A DNA stretch of 64,000 nt from Paracoccus shanxieyensis (GCF_009711265.1 NZ_WMII01000010.1:62001-126000); one strand, 5' to 3'. Positions 1 through 8,803 are shown, counted from the first letter of the stretch. Numbers and translations are program-made. The notes: a model not told the origin generated them from the letters alone.

Positions 1-580
1 TCTGGATCTGGTGCGGCCCTTTGTGCGCGATGTCGTGGCGGCGGATGGCGGCGCCGCTGCGGCCTTGGCGCATGGGCTGATGCCGCAGGCGGTGATCGGA
101 GATTTCGATTCCCTGTCGGCCTCGGCCCAGGCGGCCATTCCTGCGGCGCATCTGCACCGCGTGGCCGAACAGGACAGCACGGATTTTCACAAATGCCTGT
201 CGCGGATCGCCGCGCCGCTGGTTCTGGCCGTGGGCTTTTCCGGCGCGCGGCAGGATCATTTTCTGGCGGCGCTGAATGTGCTGGCCCGCCGCATCGGCCC
301 GCCCTGCATCCTGATCGCCGGGGATGACGTGATCGCGCTGTGCCCGCCGCGCATCGCGCTGGATCTGCCGCCGGGCACGCGCCTGTCGCTGTTTCCGATG
401 GGGGCGGCGCAGGGCCGCTCGACCGGGCTGGAATATCCGATAGATGGCATCGGCTTTGCGCCGGATGGGGCGGTCGGGACCTCGAACCGGGCGCTGGGGC
501 CGGTGGTGCTGCAGATGGCGGGGCCGATGCTTCTGATGCTGCCGCGTGCGTGTCTGGCGCGGCTTATTGCGGCGCTTTGA
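1..580 (+). CDS. thiN: Thiamine pyrophosphokinase, 5' end cut by the window
   Basis: Transfers pyrophosphate from ATP to thiamine to make the cofactor thiamine diphosphate in the cytoplasm. The visible 192 residues contain the family's ADGGA segment followed by GDFDSLS, the Asp-rich motif that binds magnesium and ATP, then a Q-D-S-T-D-F-HKCL stretch typical of the second conserved block. The reading frame is open to the left edge, entering at base 2, so the GTG at 11 is not the true start. Perhaps 20-30 N-terminal residues are missing compared with the usual length of about 210-230. The gene converges on the ABC permease gene on the other strand, and their 3' ends overlap by 17 bp. Confidence 0.9.
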   Translation, partial: LDLVRPFVRDVVAADGGAAAALAHGLMPQAVIGDFDSLSASAQAAIPAAHLHRVAEQDSTDFHKCLSRIAAPLVLAVGFSGARQDHFLAALNVLARRIGPPCILIAGDDVIALCPPRIALDLPPGTRLSLFPMGAAQGRSTGLEYPIDGIGFAPDGAVGTSNRALGPVVLQMAGPMLLMLPRACLARLIAAL

Positions 581-1394
581 CGCCGCAGACCGCGTTGACG
601 GAGAGCACGGTCACGGCAATCAACGCGCCGGGCAGCAGGACGCGGGCGGGATGGGTCTGTATCTGGGCCACGCCCTCGGCCAGCATCCTGCCCCATGTCG
701 GCAGGTCGGGCGGAAAGCCGAAGCCCAGAAAGGACAGCCCGCTTTCCGTCATGATGGCCGAGGCAAAGCCAAGCGACGCCGCGACCCCGATCTGCGGCGC
801 GACATTCGGCAGCAGGTGCCGCACGATCAGCCGCCCCGAGCCATTGCCGACCATCCGCGCCGCGAGGATGAAGTCGCGCCCTGCCAGCGCCATGACCTGC
901 GCGCGCACCATGCGGGCTAGATGCATCCATGAGGTCAGCCCGATGGCCGCGACGATCAGCACGAAGGCCCCCGCCTGCGCCCCCAGCCTTTGTGCCAGAG
1001 GATCGCGAAACAGCATCACCGCCAGCAACAGCAGGGGCAGCAGCGGCAGCGACAGGAACATGTCGGTCAGCCGCATCAGCGCCGCATCCGCGCGGCGGAA
1101 CGTGCCCGCCAGCGCCCCGATGGCTGTGCCGATCGTTACGGCCAGCGCGCTGGCGGCAAGACCCACGGCCAGCGTCACGCGGCCTCCGGCCAGCAGGCGT
1201 GCCAGCATGTCGCGGCCAAGCTGATCGGTGCCCAAAGGATGCGCCCAGCCGGGGCCAAGATTGCGCGCGCGCAGATCCAGAAGGCCGGGATCGACGCGCC
1301 AAAGGACCGGCCCCAGCAGCACCAGCGCGGCAATCAGCACCAGCGCCCGCCTAGCCAAGACGCGGATCCAGCCAGCGGCAGGCGATGTCCGCAA
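564..1394 (-). CDS. Dipeptide/oligopeptide-type ABC transporter permease (DppC family)
   Basis: Inner-membrane permease subunit of a peptide/nickel-class importer. One hydrophobic segment near the N-terminus is followed by the family signature HPLGTDQLGRDM (residues about 52-63), several further membrane segments and an EAA-type loop (GNGSGRLIVRHLLPN) that would dock an ATPase. At 276 residues the length is normal. The N-terminus is uncertain: the longest frame begins at a TTG at 1394, while another TTG at 1358 overlaps the stop codon of the upstream permease. No good ribosome site marks either. It is last in a three-gene minus-strand operon, and no ATPase gene follows. Confidence 0.9.
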   Translation of the reverse strand: MRTSPAAGWIRVLARRALVLIAALVLLGPVLWRVDPGLLDLRARNLGPGWAHPLGTDQLGRDMLARLLAGGRVTLAVGLAASALAVTIGTAIGALAGTFRRADAALMRLTDMFLSLPLLPLLLLAVMLFRDPLAQRLGAQAGAFVLIVAAIGLTSWMHLARMVRAQVMALAGRDFILAARMVGNGSGRLIVRHLLPNVAPQIGVAASLGFASAIMTESGLSFLGFGFPPDLPTWGRMLAEGVAQIQTHPARVLLPGALIAVTVLSVNAVCGVKAPQ

Positions 1395-2361
1395 CCAGAT
1401 TGCACAGCACGATCAGCACGGCGGACAGAAAGCACAGCGTCATGACCATCGGCAGGTCATTGGCCTGCACCGCGCCGATCAGCAACTGGCCCAGCCCGTT
1501 GATGCGGAACAGCTGTTCGGTGATGATCGCGCCGGCAAACACGCCGGGCAGGCCAAGCGCAATCGTGGTGACAAGCGGGGCCAGCGCATTGCGCAGCATG
1601 TGCCACAGCACGCGGCGCGGCGACATCCCCTTGGCGCGCGCGGTGCGAACATAGTCCTGCGGACGCTGCTCCAGCAGGGCGGCGCGCAGCACAAGCCCAA
1701 GCTGGGCGGCGTTATACAGCGCCAGCACCGCCACCGGCATCGCCATCTGGCGCATCTGCTGCGCAAGGCTGGACCCGTCGCGCACCCGCAGCGTCGTGTC
1801 ATAGACCGAGGGCAGCCAGCCCAGCCGGATGGCAAAGGCCCAGATCAGCACCAGACCCGTCAGAAAGGTCGGCAGCGACCAGCCCAGCATTGCCGCCGCG
1901 CTGCACAGCCGGTCCAGCCAGCCGCCCGGACGCCAGCCTGCGGCCATGCCGATGCCCACAGCCAGTGCGATGCCCAGAAGATAGGCCAGCCCCAGCACCC
2001 ACAGCGTCTGCGGCAGCCGCTGGGCGATCACGTCGAAGACCGGGGCGCGGCTTTGATAGCTGACGATGCGCGGCGCGTCGGGCGCAAGGCCCGCCCAATG
2101 CAGCGGCTCGGTCCAGAAGAATTGCTTCAGCCACAGGGCATAGCGCAGAGGCCACGGCTCACCCACACCAAGGGCGCCGCGCATGGCGTCTGCCACCTCG
2201 GGCGGCAGGGTCAGGGGGATCTGGCCCAAGGGATCGCCCGGCGCGGCCTCAAGCAGCAGAAAGATCATCAGCGAAATCGGCAGCAGCACCCAAAGCCGCC
2301 GCAGGACGCCTAGTCTGCGGCGCGGGACCAGTCTGCGATGTTCCAAAGCTCGCTGTCCCAT
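1351..2361 (-). CDS. Dipeptide/oligopeptide-type ABC transporter permease (DppB family)
   Basis: First permease of the importer, 336 residues from the chosen ATG, matching the usual DppB length of about 335. It opens with a membrane helix (LWVLLPISLMIFLLLEAAPGDP), has a periplasmic stretch of roughly 80 residues, then five more helices and the EAA loop (RTARAKGMSPRRVLWHMLRNAL). The ATG at 2361 lies inside the end of the binding-protein gene (52-bp overlap), so translation is probably coupled. The open frame continues upstream, but that part is a shadow of the binding protein. A GTG at 2289 is the alternative start. Confidence 0.88.
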   Translation of the reverse strand: MGQRALEHRRLVPRRRLGVLRRLWVLLPISLMIFLLLEAAPGDPLGQIPLTLPPEVADAMRGALGVGEPWPLRYALWLKQFFWTEPLHWAGLAPDAPRIVSYQSRAPVFDVIAQRLPQTLWVLGLAYLLGIALAVGIGMAAGWRPGGWLDRLCSAAAMLGWSLPTFLTGLVLIWAFAIRLGWLPSVYDTTLRVRDGSSLAQQMRQMAMPVAVLALYNAAQLGLVLRAALLEQRPQDYVRTARAKGMSPRRVLWHMLRNALAPLVTTIALGLPGVFAGAIITEQLFRINGLGQLLIGAVQANDLPMVMTLCFLSAVLIVLCNLVADIACRWLDPRLG

Positions 2362-4022
2362 GCGTTCATCACCACACCATGAAGCGTGTTGGAATGGGCC
2401 GAGACACGCCCGCGATCGACCAGCGGCAGCAGCACCATGCCATCCTTGGTCAGCATGTCGTTCAGGCGTTTGGCGATCTGGCCGCGCGCCGCGATGCCCG
2501 AGGTGCGGCCAAGCTGGGCCAGCAGCCGGTCGAAGTCGGCATTGCAATAGCGGTTGATGTTTTCGCCCTGCCATTGGCTGTCGGGACCGGGGGCCTTGTC
2601 GCAGGTATATCGCGCCAGATAGGGTTCGGGGTCGGTGCCGTCGAAGTTGTTGGCAAACATTTCGACATCGGCGTTGAAGCGGATGAAATTGTCGGGGGCA
2701 TTGGCATCCGCGCCGAAAAAGATCGCGGGATCGACCACCTTCAATTCGGTCGAGACGCCGATATCCTGCCACCATTGTTTGATCAGCGCCTGATAATCCT
2801 GCCGGATCGGATTGGCCGAGGTCTGAAACAGCAGATGCAGCGGCTTGCCGTCCTTTTCGCGGATCCCATCCGGGCCTGTCTGCCAGCCCGCCTGATCCAG
2901 CAGCGCCCTGGCCCCGGCGATGTCCTGCGCAAGGCATGCGCTGTTTTCCGAGGCATAGGCCACAGGCGCAGGCACCAGATTGCAGGTCGCCCGGCCCGAG
3001 GGGCCATAGCCGATTTCCGCCAGCAATTCCCGGTCCAGCGCCATGGACAGCGCCTGACGCACCCGCAGATCCGACAGGATCGGATGCGGATGCTTCATCG
3101 TGGCGCGTTCCGCCTGCGGCAAAGCGGGCGAGGGATCCGAGAGGTTGATCTCGACCCGTTCGACCAGCGTGCCGAAGGCGGTGACGATCTGCCCCTTGCC
3201 CGCCGCCTGCATGGCCTGCAACTGATCGGGGGGCACCTGCGTGTTCCATGCGTAATCGTATTCGCCGGTTTCCAGCACCGCGCGCGCGGCCCCCGCCGCA
3301 TCGCCGCCGCCCTTGATGGTGACGCTGGCAAAGGCCGGTTTGGCGGGGTCGCGGTAATGCGGGTTTATCTCAAGCGTCACGGCGTCATTGGTGCGGAATT
3401 CGGTGACGCGGAAGGGGCCGGTGCCGATGGGGGCAAAGTTCTGCTGGGTGCATCCCGAGGCCGAAGCGCCCATGCAATGCGCGAATTGCGCCTTTTGCAG
3501 GATCGGGCTTTGCGCGCCGGTGAAGGCGGTGAAGGGGTTCGGGCGCGGATCGGTGAAATGGATCACCACGGTCAGCGGGTCCGGGGTCTCGATCCGCGCG
3601 ATCCCCTGATAGCGGCCAAGCTGGGCGCAGCCGCCATCGGGGTTCATGCAGTAATCTGCGGTGAACTTGACATCCGCCGAGGTGACGGCGCTGCCATCGG
3701 ACCATTGCAGATCCGGTTTCAGCCGCCATGTGACGGTTTTCAGATCGGCCGAGATCCCGTTGTTTTCGACGCTGGGAATATCGGCGGCAAGGCGCGGAAA
3801 GACCGCGCCCTGTTCATCGAACCCGGCCAGAGGCTCGATCACCAGCGACGAGGGCTCAAGATCCTTGGTCCCCGAGGACAGATAGGGGTTCAGCGTCGAG
3901 GGGGCCTGCCAGTAGAGGATCTTCAGCTGGCCATCCGCGCCACGCTGGGCATGGGCCGGAAGGGCGCCAAGCGCGCAAACGCCGAAAAGCATCGTGCCGA
4001 AAAGCATAGTCAGGTGACGCAT
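2310..4022 (-). CDS. Periplasmic peptide-class ABC substrate-binding protein (SBP_bac_5)
   Basis: Extracytoplasmic binding protein that delivers a peptide or similar ligand to the two permeases downstream. The ATG at 4022 is chosen because an AGGAG lies just upstream and a clear signal peptide follows (MRHLTMLFGTMLFGVCALGALPAHA, cut before Gln). The mature part has family features: YWQAPSTLNPYLSSGTKD near the start, a central WSDG-x-x-VTSADV motif, and LSMALDRELLAE. Total 570 residues, normal for the family. The ligand cannot be read from sequence. The divergent neighbour is an M20 amidohydrolase, which suggests an N-acyl amino acid or peptide. Confidence 0.92.
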   Translation of the reverse strand: MRHLTMLFGTMLFGVCALGALPAHAQRGADGQLKILYWQAPSTLNPYLSSGTKDLEPSSLVIEPLAGFDEQGAVFPRLAADIPSVENNGISADLKTVTWRLKPDLQWSDGSAVTSADVKFTADYCMNPDGGCAQLGRYQGIARIETPDPLTVVIHFTDPRPNPFTAFTGAQSPILQKAQFAHCMGASASGCTQQNFAPIGTGPFRVTEFRTNDAVTLEINPHYRDPAKPAFASVTIKGGGDAAGAARAVLETGEYDYAWNTQVPPDQLQAMQAAGKGQIVTAFGTLVERVEINLSDPSPALPQAERATMKHPHPILSDLRVRQALSMALDRELLAEIGYGPSGRATCNLVPAPVAYASENSACLAQDIAGARALLDQAGWQTGPDGIREKDGKPLHLLFQTSANPIRQDYQALIKQWWQDIGVSTELKVVDPAIFFGADANAPDNFIRFNADVEMFANNFDGTDPEPYLARYTCDKAPGPDSQWQGENINRYCNADFDRLLAQLGRTSGIAARGQIAKRLNDMLTKDGMVLLPLVDRGRVSAHSNTLHGVVMNAWDSELWNIADWSRAAD

Positions 4023-4046
4023 CGGATGCTCCTGCCTGAAATCAGC

Positions 4047-4062
4047 CTCACAGAATCGTGAG
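4047..4062. promoter_or_regulatory. Possible operator in the divergent promoter region
   Basis: The 154-bp gap between the divergently transcribed binding protein and amidohydrolase contains the inverted repeat CTCAC-N6-GTGAG (4047-4051 and 4058-4062). It lies 25 bp upstream of the binding-protein start. It could bind a dimeric regulator controlling both directions. No regulator gene is adjacent, so this is a weak call based only on symmetry and position. Confidence 0.3.
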
Positions 4063-4176
4063 AATTTTGCCAGCATCGCGCCTGAAAGCAAGCGCGATAT
4101 GCAGCGCGCCCGATGATTGCCGACCGTTGCGCAGGCCCGGCAAAACCGTCACTCTTGCCGCGAAGGAGATACCCTG

Positions 4177-5346
4177 ATGCCCGTCAAGAACCGCTTCGCC
4201 GAAATGCTGCCGGAAATCACCGGCTGGCGACATGATTTTCACCGTCATCCCGAACTGCTGTACGAGGTGCATCGCACCGCGGCGAAAGTGGCCGAATTGC
4301 TGCGCAGCTTTGGCGTCGATGAGGTGACCGAGGGCATCGGTCGCACGGGCGTCGTCGGCGTGATCCGCGGGCGCAGCGATCTGTCCGGGCGCGTGGTGGG
4401 CCTGCGCGCCGATATGGATGCGCTGCCGATCCATGAGACGACGGGGCTGGATTACGCCTCGGGGCAGCCCGGCGTGATGCATGCCTGCGGCCATGACGGC
4501 CATACCGCGATGCTGCTGGGCGCGGCGAAATATCTGGCCGAGACGCGGAATTTCGACGGGACCGCCGTGGTGATCTTCCAGCCTGCCGAAGAAGGCGGCG
4601 GCGGCGGGTTGGCGATGATCGAGGACGGGCTGACCGACCGCTGGCGGATCGACGAATATTACGGGATGCACAATATGCCGGGCCTGCCGGTCGGGGCTTT
4701 CGCGATCAAGCCGGGGGCGATCATGGCCTCGACCGATCAGTTCGACATCACCGTGACGGGGCGGGGCGGCCATGCGGCCAAGCCGAATGAGGGGATCGAT
4801 ACGACGCTTGTGGCGGCGCAGATCATCGTGGCGCTGCAATCGGTCGTGTCGCGCAATGTCGATCCGCTGAAAAGCGGCGTGGTGTCGGTCTGCGTGGTCG
4901 AAACCGACAGCCGCGCGCATAACGTGATCCCGGATGTGGTGCGGATGAAGGGCACCTCGCGCAGTCTGGATGCCGGGGTGCGCGATCAGCTTGAAGATGG
5001 CGTGCGGCGCGTGGCCGAAGGGGTTGCCGCAGCCTATGGCGCGCAGGTCGAGATTGATTACGACCGGGGCTATCCGGTGACGCTGAACCATCCGGATGCG
5101 ACGATCCATGCCGCCGAGGCCGCGCGCGAGATCGCCGGGGCGGTCGATCTGGATGTGGCCCCGCTGATGGCGGGCGAGGATTTCAGCTATATGCTGGAAA
5201 GCCGTCCCGGCGCCTATATCTTCATCGGCAATGGCGACAGCGGCATGCTGCATACTGCCGGGTATAATTTCGACGATGGGGCGATCCCGGCAGGGTCGAG
5301 CTGGTATGCGCGGATGGTCGAGACGCGCCTGCCTGTGGCTGGCTGA
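4177..5346 (+). CDS. M20-family amidohydrolase (hippurate hydrolase / N-acyl-amino-acid deacylase type)
   Basis: Cytoplasmic metallo-amidohydrolase that would cleave an N-acyl bond. The 389 residues carry the M20D signatures: HRHPEL near residue 20, HACGHDGHTAMLLGAAKYLAE (metal-binding Cys/His), QPAEEGGGG, YYGMHNMPGLPVG and the C-terminal MAGEDFSYML. The lid-domain histidine motif GRGGHAA is also present. The start at 4177 is supported by AAGGAGAT seven bases upstream; the frame is open further upstream but without support. It is divergent from the peptide-type importer operon, suggesting that imported N-acylated substrates are hydrolysed here. The exact substrate is unknown. Confidence 0.9.
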   Translation: MPVKNRFAEMLPEITGWRHDFHRHPELLYEVHRTAAKVAELLRSFGVDEVTEGIGRTGVVGVIRGRSDLSGRVVGLRADMDALPIHETTGLDYASGQPGVMHACGHDGHTAMLLGAAKYLAETRNFDGTAVVIFQPAEEGGGGGLAMIEDGLTDRWRIDEYYGMHNMPGLPVGAFAIKPGAIMASTDQFDITVTGRGGHAAKPNEGIDTTLVAAQIIVALQSVVSRNVDPLKSGVVSVCVVETDSRAHNVIPDVVRMKGTSRSLDAGVRDQLEDGVRRVAEGVAAAYGAQVEIDYDRGYPVTLNHPDATIHAAEAAREIAGAVDLDVAPLMAGEDFSYMLESRPGAYIFIGNGDSGMLHTAGYNFDDGAIPAGSSWYARMVETRLPVAG

Positions 5347-5400
5347 CCGCGCCCGGTTCGGTCTGCCGCGCCGGGGGGTTCACACCCCCGGACCCCCGTG

Positions 5401-5421
5401 GAGTATTTCGGGAACAGAGAA
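5401..5421. repeat. Copy 1 of a 21-bp dispersed intergenic sequence
   Basis: GAGTATTT-C-GGGAACAGAGAA lies in the gap between the convergent amidohydrolase and lpdA genes, preceded by a C/G-rich stretch (5378-5400). The same sequence with one mismatch occurs in reverse orientation at 54001-54021. Both copies are beside operon-end terminators and outside genes. Confidence 0.6.
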
Positions 5422-5434
5422 GCTTTCAAAGGCG

Positions 5435-5456
5435 AAGGGGGCCCTGTGGCCCCCTT
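5435..5456 (-). terminator. Intrinsic terminator after lpdA
   Basis: Perfect 9-bp inverted repeat AAGGGGGCC/GGCCCCCTT with a four-base loop, starting 7 bp beyond the lpdA stop codon. The A/T ends of the stem provide short U tracts on either strand, so it may also serve the convergent amidohydrolase gene. Confidence 0.7.
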
Positions 5457-5463
5457 GTGGATC

Positions 5464-6855
5464 TTAGAAGTGGATGGCGCGGCCATAGGCCGAGAGCACG
5501 GATTCATGCATCATTTCGCTGAGCGTCGGATGCGGGAAGACGGCTTCCATCAACTCGGCCTCGGTGGTTTCCAGCGTGCGGCCGACGACATAGCCCTGGA
5601 TCAGTTCCGTCACCTCGGCGCCGACCATATGCGCGCCCAGCAGTTCGCCGGTCTTGGCGTCGAAGATGGTCTTGACCAGCCCTTCGGGCTCGCCAAGCGC
5701 GATGGCCTTGCCATTGCCGATGAAGGGAAAGCGGCCGACCTTGATGTCATAGCCTGCGGCCTTGGCCTTTTCCTCGGTCAGGCCGACAGAGGCGACCTGC
5801 GGGTTGCAATAGGTGCAGCCGGGGATCGAGTTCGGCTTGATCGGGTGCGGATGGCCGCCCGCGATCAGTTCGGCCACCATGATGCCTTCATGGCTGGCCT
5901 TATGCGCCAGCCACGGTGCGCCTGCCACGTCGCCAATGGCGAAAAGCCCCTCGACGCCGGTGCGGCAATATTCGTCAGTGACGACATGGGTGCGGTCGAT
6001 TTTCACGCCCAGCTTTTCGAGGCCGAGGTTTTCCACATTGCCGACGATGCCCACGGCCGAGATCACCGTGTCGAAGTCCTGCGTTTCGGTCTTGCCGTCT
6101 TTCTCGATATGGGCGGTGACCTTGCCCTGACCGCGATCCAGCTTCTTGACCGTGGCTTTTTCGAGGATCTTCATTCCCTGCTTGACGAATTGCTTTTTCG
6201 CCAGACCCGAGATTTCCGCATCTTCGACCGGTAGCACGCGGTCCATCACCTCGACCACAGTGGTGTCGGCGCCCAGCGTGTTGAAGAAGCTGGCGAATTC
6301 GATGCCGATGGCACCCGAGCCGATCACCAGCAGCTTTTTCGGCATCCGCGGCGGTTGCAGCGCGTGCTTGTAGTTCCAGACCAGATCGCCATCGGCCTCG
6401 AGCCCCGGCAGGTTGCGGGCGCGGGCACCTGTCGCCAGCACGATCGACTTGCCGGTCACATCTTCGCTGCCCTTATCTGTCTTGACCGACAGCTTGCCGG
6501 GGGCGGTCAGCGCAGCCTCGCCCATGATGACGGTGACCTTGTTTTTTTTCAGCAGGTGGCCGATGCCGCCGGACAGTTGCTTGGCCACGCCGCGCGACCG
6601 CTGGACCACGGCATTCAGGTCATAGCCGATTCCATCCGCTTTCAGGCCGAATTCCTTGGCGCGGTGCATCAGGTGGAACACCTCGGCCGAGCGCAGCAGC
6701 GCCTTGGTCGGGATGCAGCCCCAGTTCAGGCAGATGCCGCCCAGATGCTCACGCTCGATCACGGCGACCTTCAGGCCAAGCTGGGCGCCGCGAATGGCGC
6801 AGACATAACCCCCCGGACCCGAGCCGATCACCACCATGTCGAAGGACTGCGCCAT
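5464..6855 (-). CDS. lpdA: Dihydrolipoyl dehydrogenase (E3)
   Basis: FAD flavoprotein that reoxidises dihydrolipoamide in 2-oxoacid dehydrogenase complexes and the glycine cleavage system, passing electrons to NAD. The 463 residues show the FAD Rossmann motif GSGPGG (11-16), the redox-active disulfide ICLNWGC (C42 and C47), a second dinucleotide motif IGSGAIGIEFA, the ATG-containing FAD segment and the C-terminal HPTLSE with the catalytic His-Glu pair. No E1 or E2 genes are adjacent, so this is a free-standing E3. Which complex it serves cannot be told from context. Confidence 0.96.
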   Translation of the reverse strand: MAQSFDMVVIGSGPGGYVCAIRGAQLGLKVAVIEREHLGGICLNWGCIPTKALLRSAEVFHLMHRAKEFGLKADGIGYDLNAVVQRSRGVAKQLSGGIGHLLKKNKVTVIMGEAALTAPGKLSVKTDKGSEDVTGKSIVLATGARARNLPGLEADGDLVWNYKHALQPPRMPKKLLVIGSGAIGIEFASFFNTLGADTTVVEVMDRVLPVEDAEISGLAKKQFVKQGMKILEKATVKKLDRGQGKVTAHIEKDGKTETQDFDTVISAVGIVGNVENLGLEKLGVKIDRTHVVTDEYCRTGVEGLFAIGDVAGAPWLAHKASHEGIMVAELIAGGHPHPIKPNSIPGCTYCNPQVASVGLTEEKAKAAGYDIKVGRFPFIGNGKAIALGEPEGLVKTIFDAKTGELLGAHMVGAEVTELIQGYVVGRTLETTEAELMEAVFPHPTLSEMMHESVLSAYGRAIHF

Positions 6856-6897
6856 GGTATTCCCCCTGTTGCAAAATATAGTTGAGCGTTAAACCAA

Positions 6898-7482
6898 TTA
6901 TTCCAGATCGGCAAGCGACAGCTTGCCCGAGACCAGCGCGCTATAGCCGCCCGCCTGCATGACCTGGGTTTCCTGATCGGTCGGCGTCCGGCCAAGCGCG
7001 GCATTGCGCCATGGGAAGCGGCCGAATTTCGCGATGGTATCGCGGTGCAGTTCGGCATGGCGCTGGTTTTCGCCCGGCATGAATTCGGTGAACAACTCGA
7101 CCGCGCGGTCCTGATCGGTCATGTCCTCGCTGTGTTCAAAGGGCAAATAGAAGAACTGCCGCGCGGGCGGGTCGATGCGCAGGTCGTGCCCGGCGGCGAT
7201 GGCGTCGTTCGCGATCCTACGGGCCAGATCGTCGGTGGCGAAGGCGCGGGGATCGTCGCGGAACATGTTGCGCGGGAACTGGTCGGTCAGGATCAGGCTG
7301 GCCAGCGCGCCTTCGGGCGTGGTGGCCCAATCGGCGGTCAGGCGTTCGGCCTGTTGCCAGCTTGCCATGTAGCGGTCGCGGATCTGCGCGTCCAACGCGT
7401 CCGAACGCTCATACCAGCCTTTCTCTCCGACCTCTTCCAGCCAGAACCGGTAGATGTCTTCCGGGGTCTTGTTCAGCGGCAT
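6898..7482 (-). CDS. DUF924 family protein
   Basis: Conserved cytoplasmic protein of about 194 residues belonging to the DUF924 family, whose biochemical role is unknown. Recognisable parts are the opening DIYRFWLEEVGEKGWY, LILTDQFPRNMFRDDPRAFATDDLA (the family's most conserved block), FFYLPFEHSED and the closing KFGRFPWRNAALGR. The family has a TPR-like helical fold. The ATG at 7482 is preferred because the AGGAGGG ribosome site lies six bases before it; an in-frame ATG at 7488 directly abuts that site. It sits 42 bp upstream of lpdA on the same strand, so cotranscription is possible. Confidence 0.88.
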   Translation of the reverse strand: MPLNKTPEDIYRFWLEEVGEKGWYERSDALDAQIRDRYMASWQQAERLTADWATTPEGALASLILTDQFPRNMFRDDPRAFATDDLARRIANDAIAAGHDLRIDPPARQFFYLPFEHSEDMTDQDRAVELFTEFMPGENQRHAELHRDTIAKFGRFPWRNAALGRTPTDQETQVMQAGGYSALVSGKLSLADLE

Positions 7483-7542
7483 GTGCATCCCTCCTGATGT
7501 CATCAGGGGGATGCTGGCAGAGCCGGGCCGGGGCCGCAAGGT

Positions 7543-8793
7543 TCAGGCCGAGGGTTTCGCCCCCGCGTCGTCCGAGCCGGCATTTTCCAGCGCCGCCTCG
7601 ACCGCCAGCGGCGTGGCGGAGGGTGCGATGATGGCAAAGCTTTGATCGTGGGCCGGCGCGGGGCGGCGCGTGCGGCGCCAACCGGCATAGGCCGCCAGCA
7701 AAAGCAGCAGCGCGGCCAGATAGGCCCAGAAGCCGTCGGGCCCCATCATCGACATCAACCAGCCCACGATCAGCGGGCCGCTGATGGCGCCGACGCCGTT
7801 GATGAACAGCAGGCCGGCCGACGCCGCCGCCATGTCCGACTGGTCCAGAAAGTCATTGGTATAGGCCAGCAGCAGCGAATAGACCGGGTTGGCCACACCG
7901 CCCACGATGGCTGCGGTGGCGATCAGCCCCCAGATGCCCGGCTGCACGAAGAAGGTGATCAGCGCGACCACAAAGCCGACCAGCGACAGGCCCATGACGA
8001 TCAGGCGGCGGTCGCTGTGGTCCGACATCCAGCCGATCGGGTATTGCAGCACCAGCCCGCCCGCATAGATCGCCGCGACAAAGGCCGAGATCTCGGTCAC
8101 GGACAGGCCCTTGATCGAGCCCCAGACCGAGGCCATGCCGAAGATCGCCGAAAACACCCCGCCCATCAGGAAGATCCCCACGCAGCCCAGCGGCGAGACG
8201 CGGAACAGCGCCGCAAAGCTCATCGGCTTGATGGTCGAGAATTGCGGCGCGGGCTGGCGCGACAGCAGGATCGGCAGGAACGACACGCTGACCAGCAGCG
8301 ACGGGATCAGAAACAGCAGATAGCCCGCCGGATCGGCGGTGTTCATCAGCAGCTGCGCCGCGATGATGCCCAGCATCTGCACGATCATATAGGCCGACAT
8401 CGCCTGTCCGCGCGTCTCATTGCGGGCGCTGGCGTTCAGCCAGCTTTCGGCGGTGATATAGACGCCCGAGAAGCAGAACCCGATCAGCAGCCGCATCACC
8501 GCCCATGCGATCCAGTGCGGTGCGAAGGCGTAAAGGATCAGCACCGACGAGATGATCGAGCCAAGCGCCGCAAAGACGCGCACATGCCCGACCTTCTGGA
8601 TCATGTTCGGCACCACCCGCGATCCCAGCAGGAAGCCGCCGAAATAGGACGCCATGACCACCGACATATGCGTGGTCGAGATGCCCTCGATCTTGCCGCG
8701 GATGCCCAGCAATGTGCCTTGCATCCCGTTGCCGACCATCAGCAGCAGGATGCCCAGAAGCAATGGCCAGGTGGTGCGCAGCACGCTGAGCAT
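7543..8793 (-). CDS. Major facilitator superfamily transporter (YcaD-like)
   Basis: Inner-membrane carrier of 416 residues with about twelve hydrophobic segments. The first segment contains NGMQGTLLGIRG, and SHMSVVMASYFGGFLLGS-like motif A sequence follows the second helix; the central loop is short, and the second half contains a GWMSDHSDRR motif. The pattern resembles the E. coli YcaD group of uncharacterised MFS proteins. Substrate and direction cannot be inferred. AAGGAGGGG just upstream of the ATG at 8793 gives a strong ribosome site. It starts 10 bp after the queA stop, so the two are probably one transcript. Confidence 0.88.
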   Translation of the reverse strand: MLSVLRTTWPLLLGILLLMVGNGMQGTLLGIRGKIEGISTTHMSVVMASYFGGFLLGSRVVPNMIQKVGHVRVFAALGSIISSVLILYAFAPHWIAWAVMRLLIGFCFSGVYITAESWLNASARNETRGQAMSAYMIVQMLGIIAAQLLMNTADPAGYLLFLIPSLLVSVSFLPILLSRQPAPQFSTIKPMSFAALFRVSPLGCVGIFLMGGVFSAIFGMASVWGSIKGLSVTEISAFVAAIYAGGLVLQYPIGWMSDHSDRRLIVMGLSLVGFVVALITFFVQPGIWGLIATAAIVGGVANPVYSLLLAYTNDFLDQSDMAAASAGLLFINGVGAISGPLIVGWLMSMMGPDGFWAYLAALLLLLAAYAGWRRTRRPAPAHDQSFAIIAPSATPLAVEAALENAGSDDAGAKPSA

Positions 8794-8803
8794 GGTCCCC
8801 TCC

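Noticed and set aside
1351-3249. A 632-codon frame suggesting a long permease fused to an N-terminal domain
   Set aside because: The first half is an out-of-frame reading of the binding-protein gene. Only the part from about 2361 downward is the DppB-type permease.
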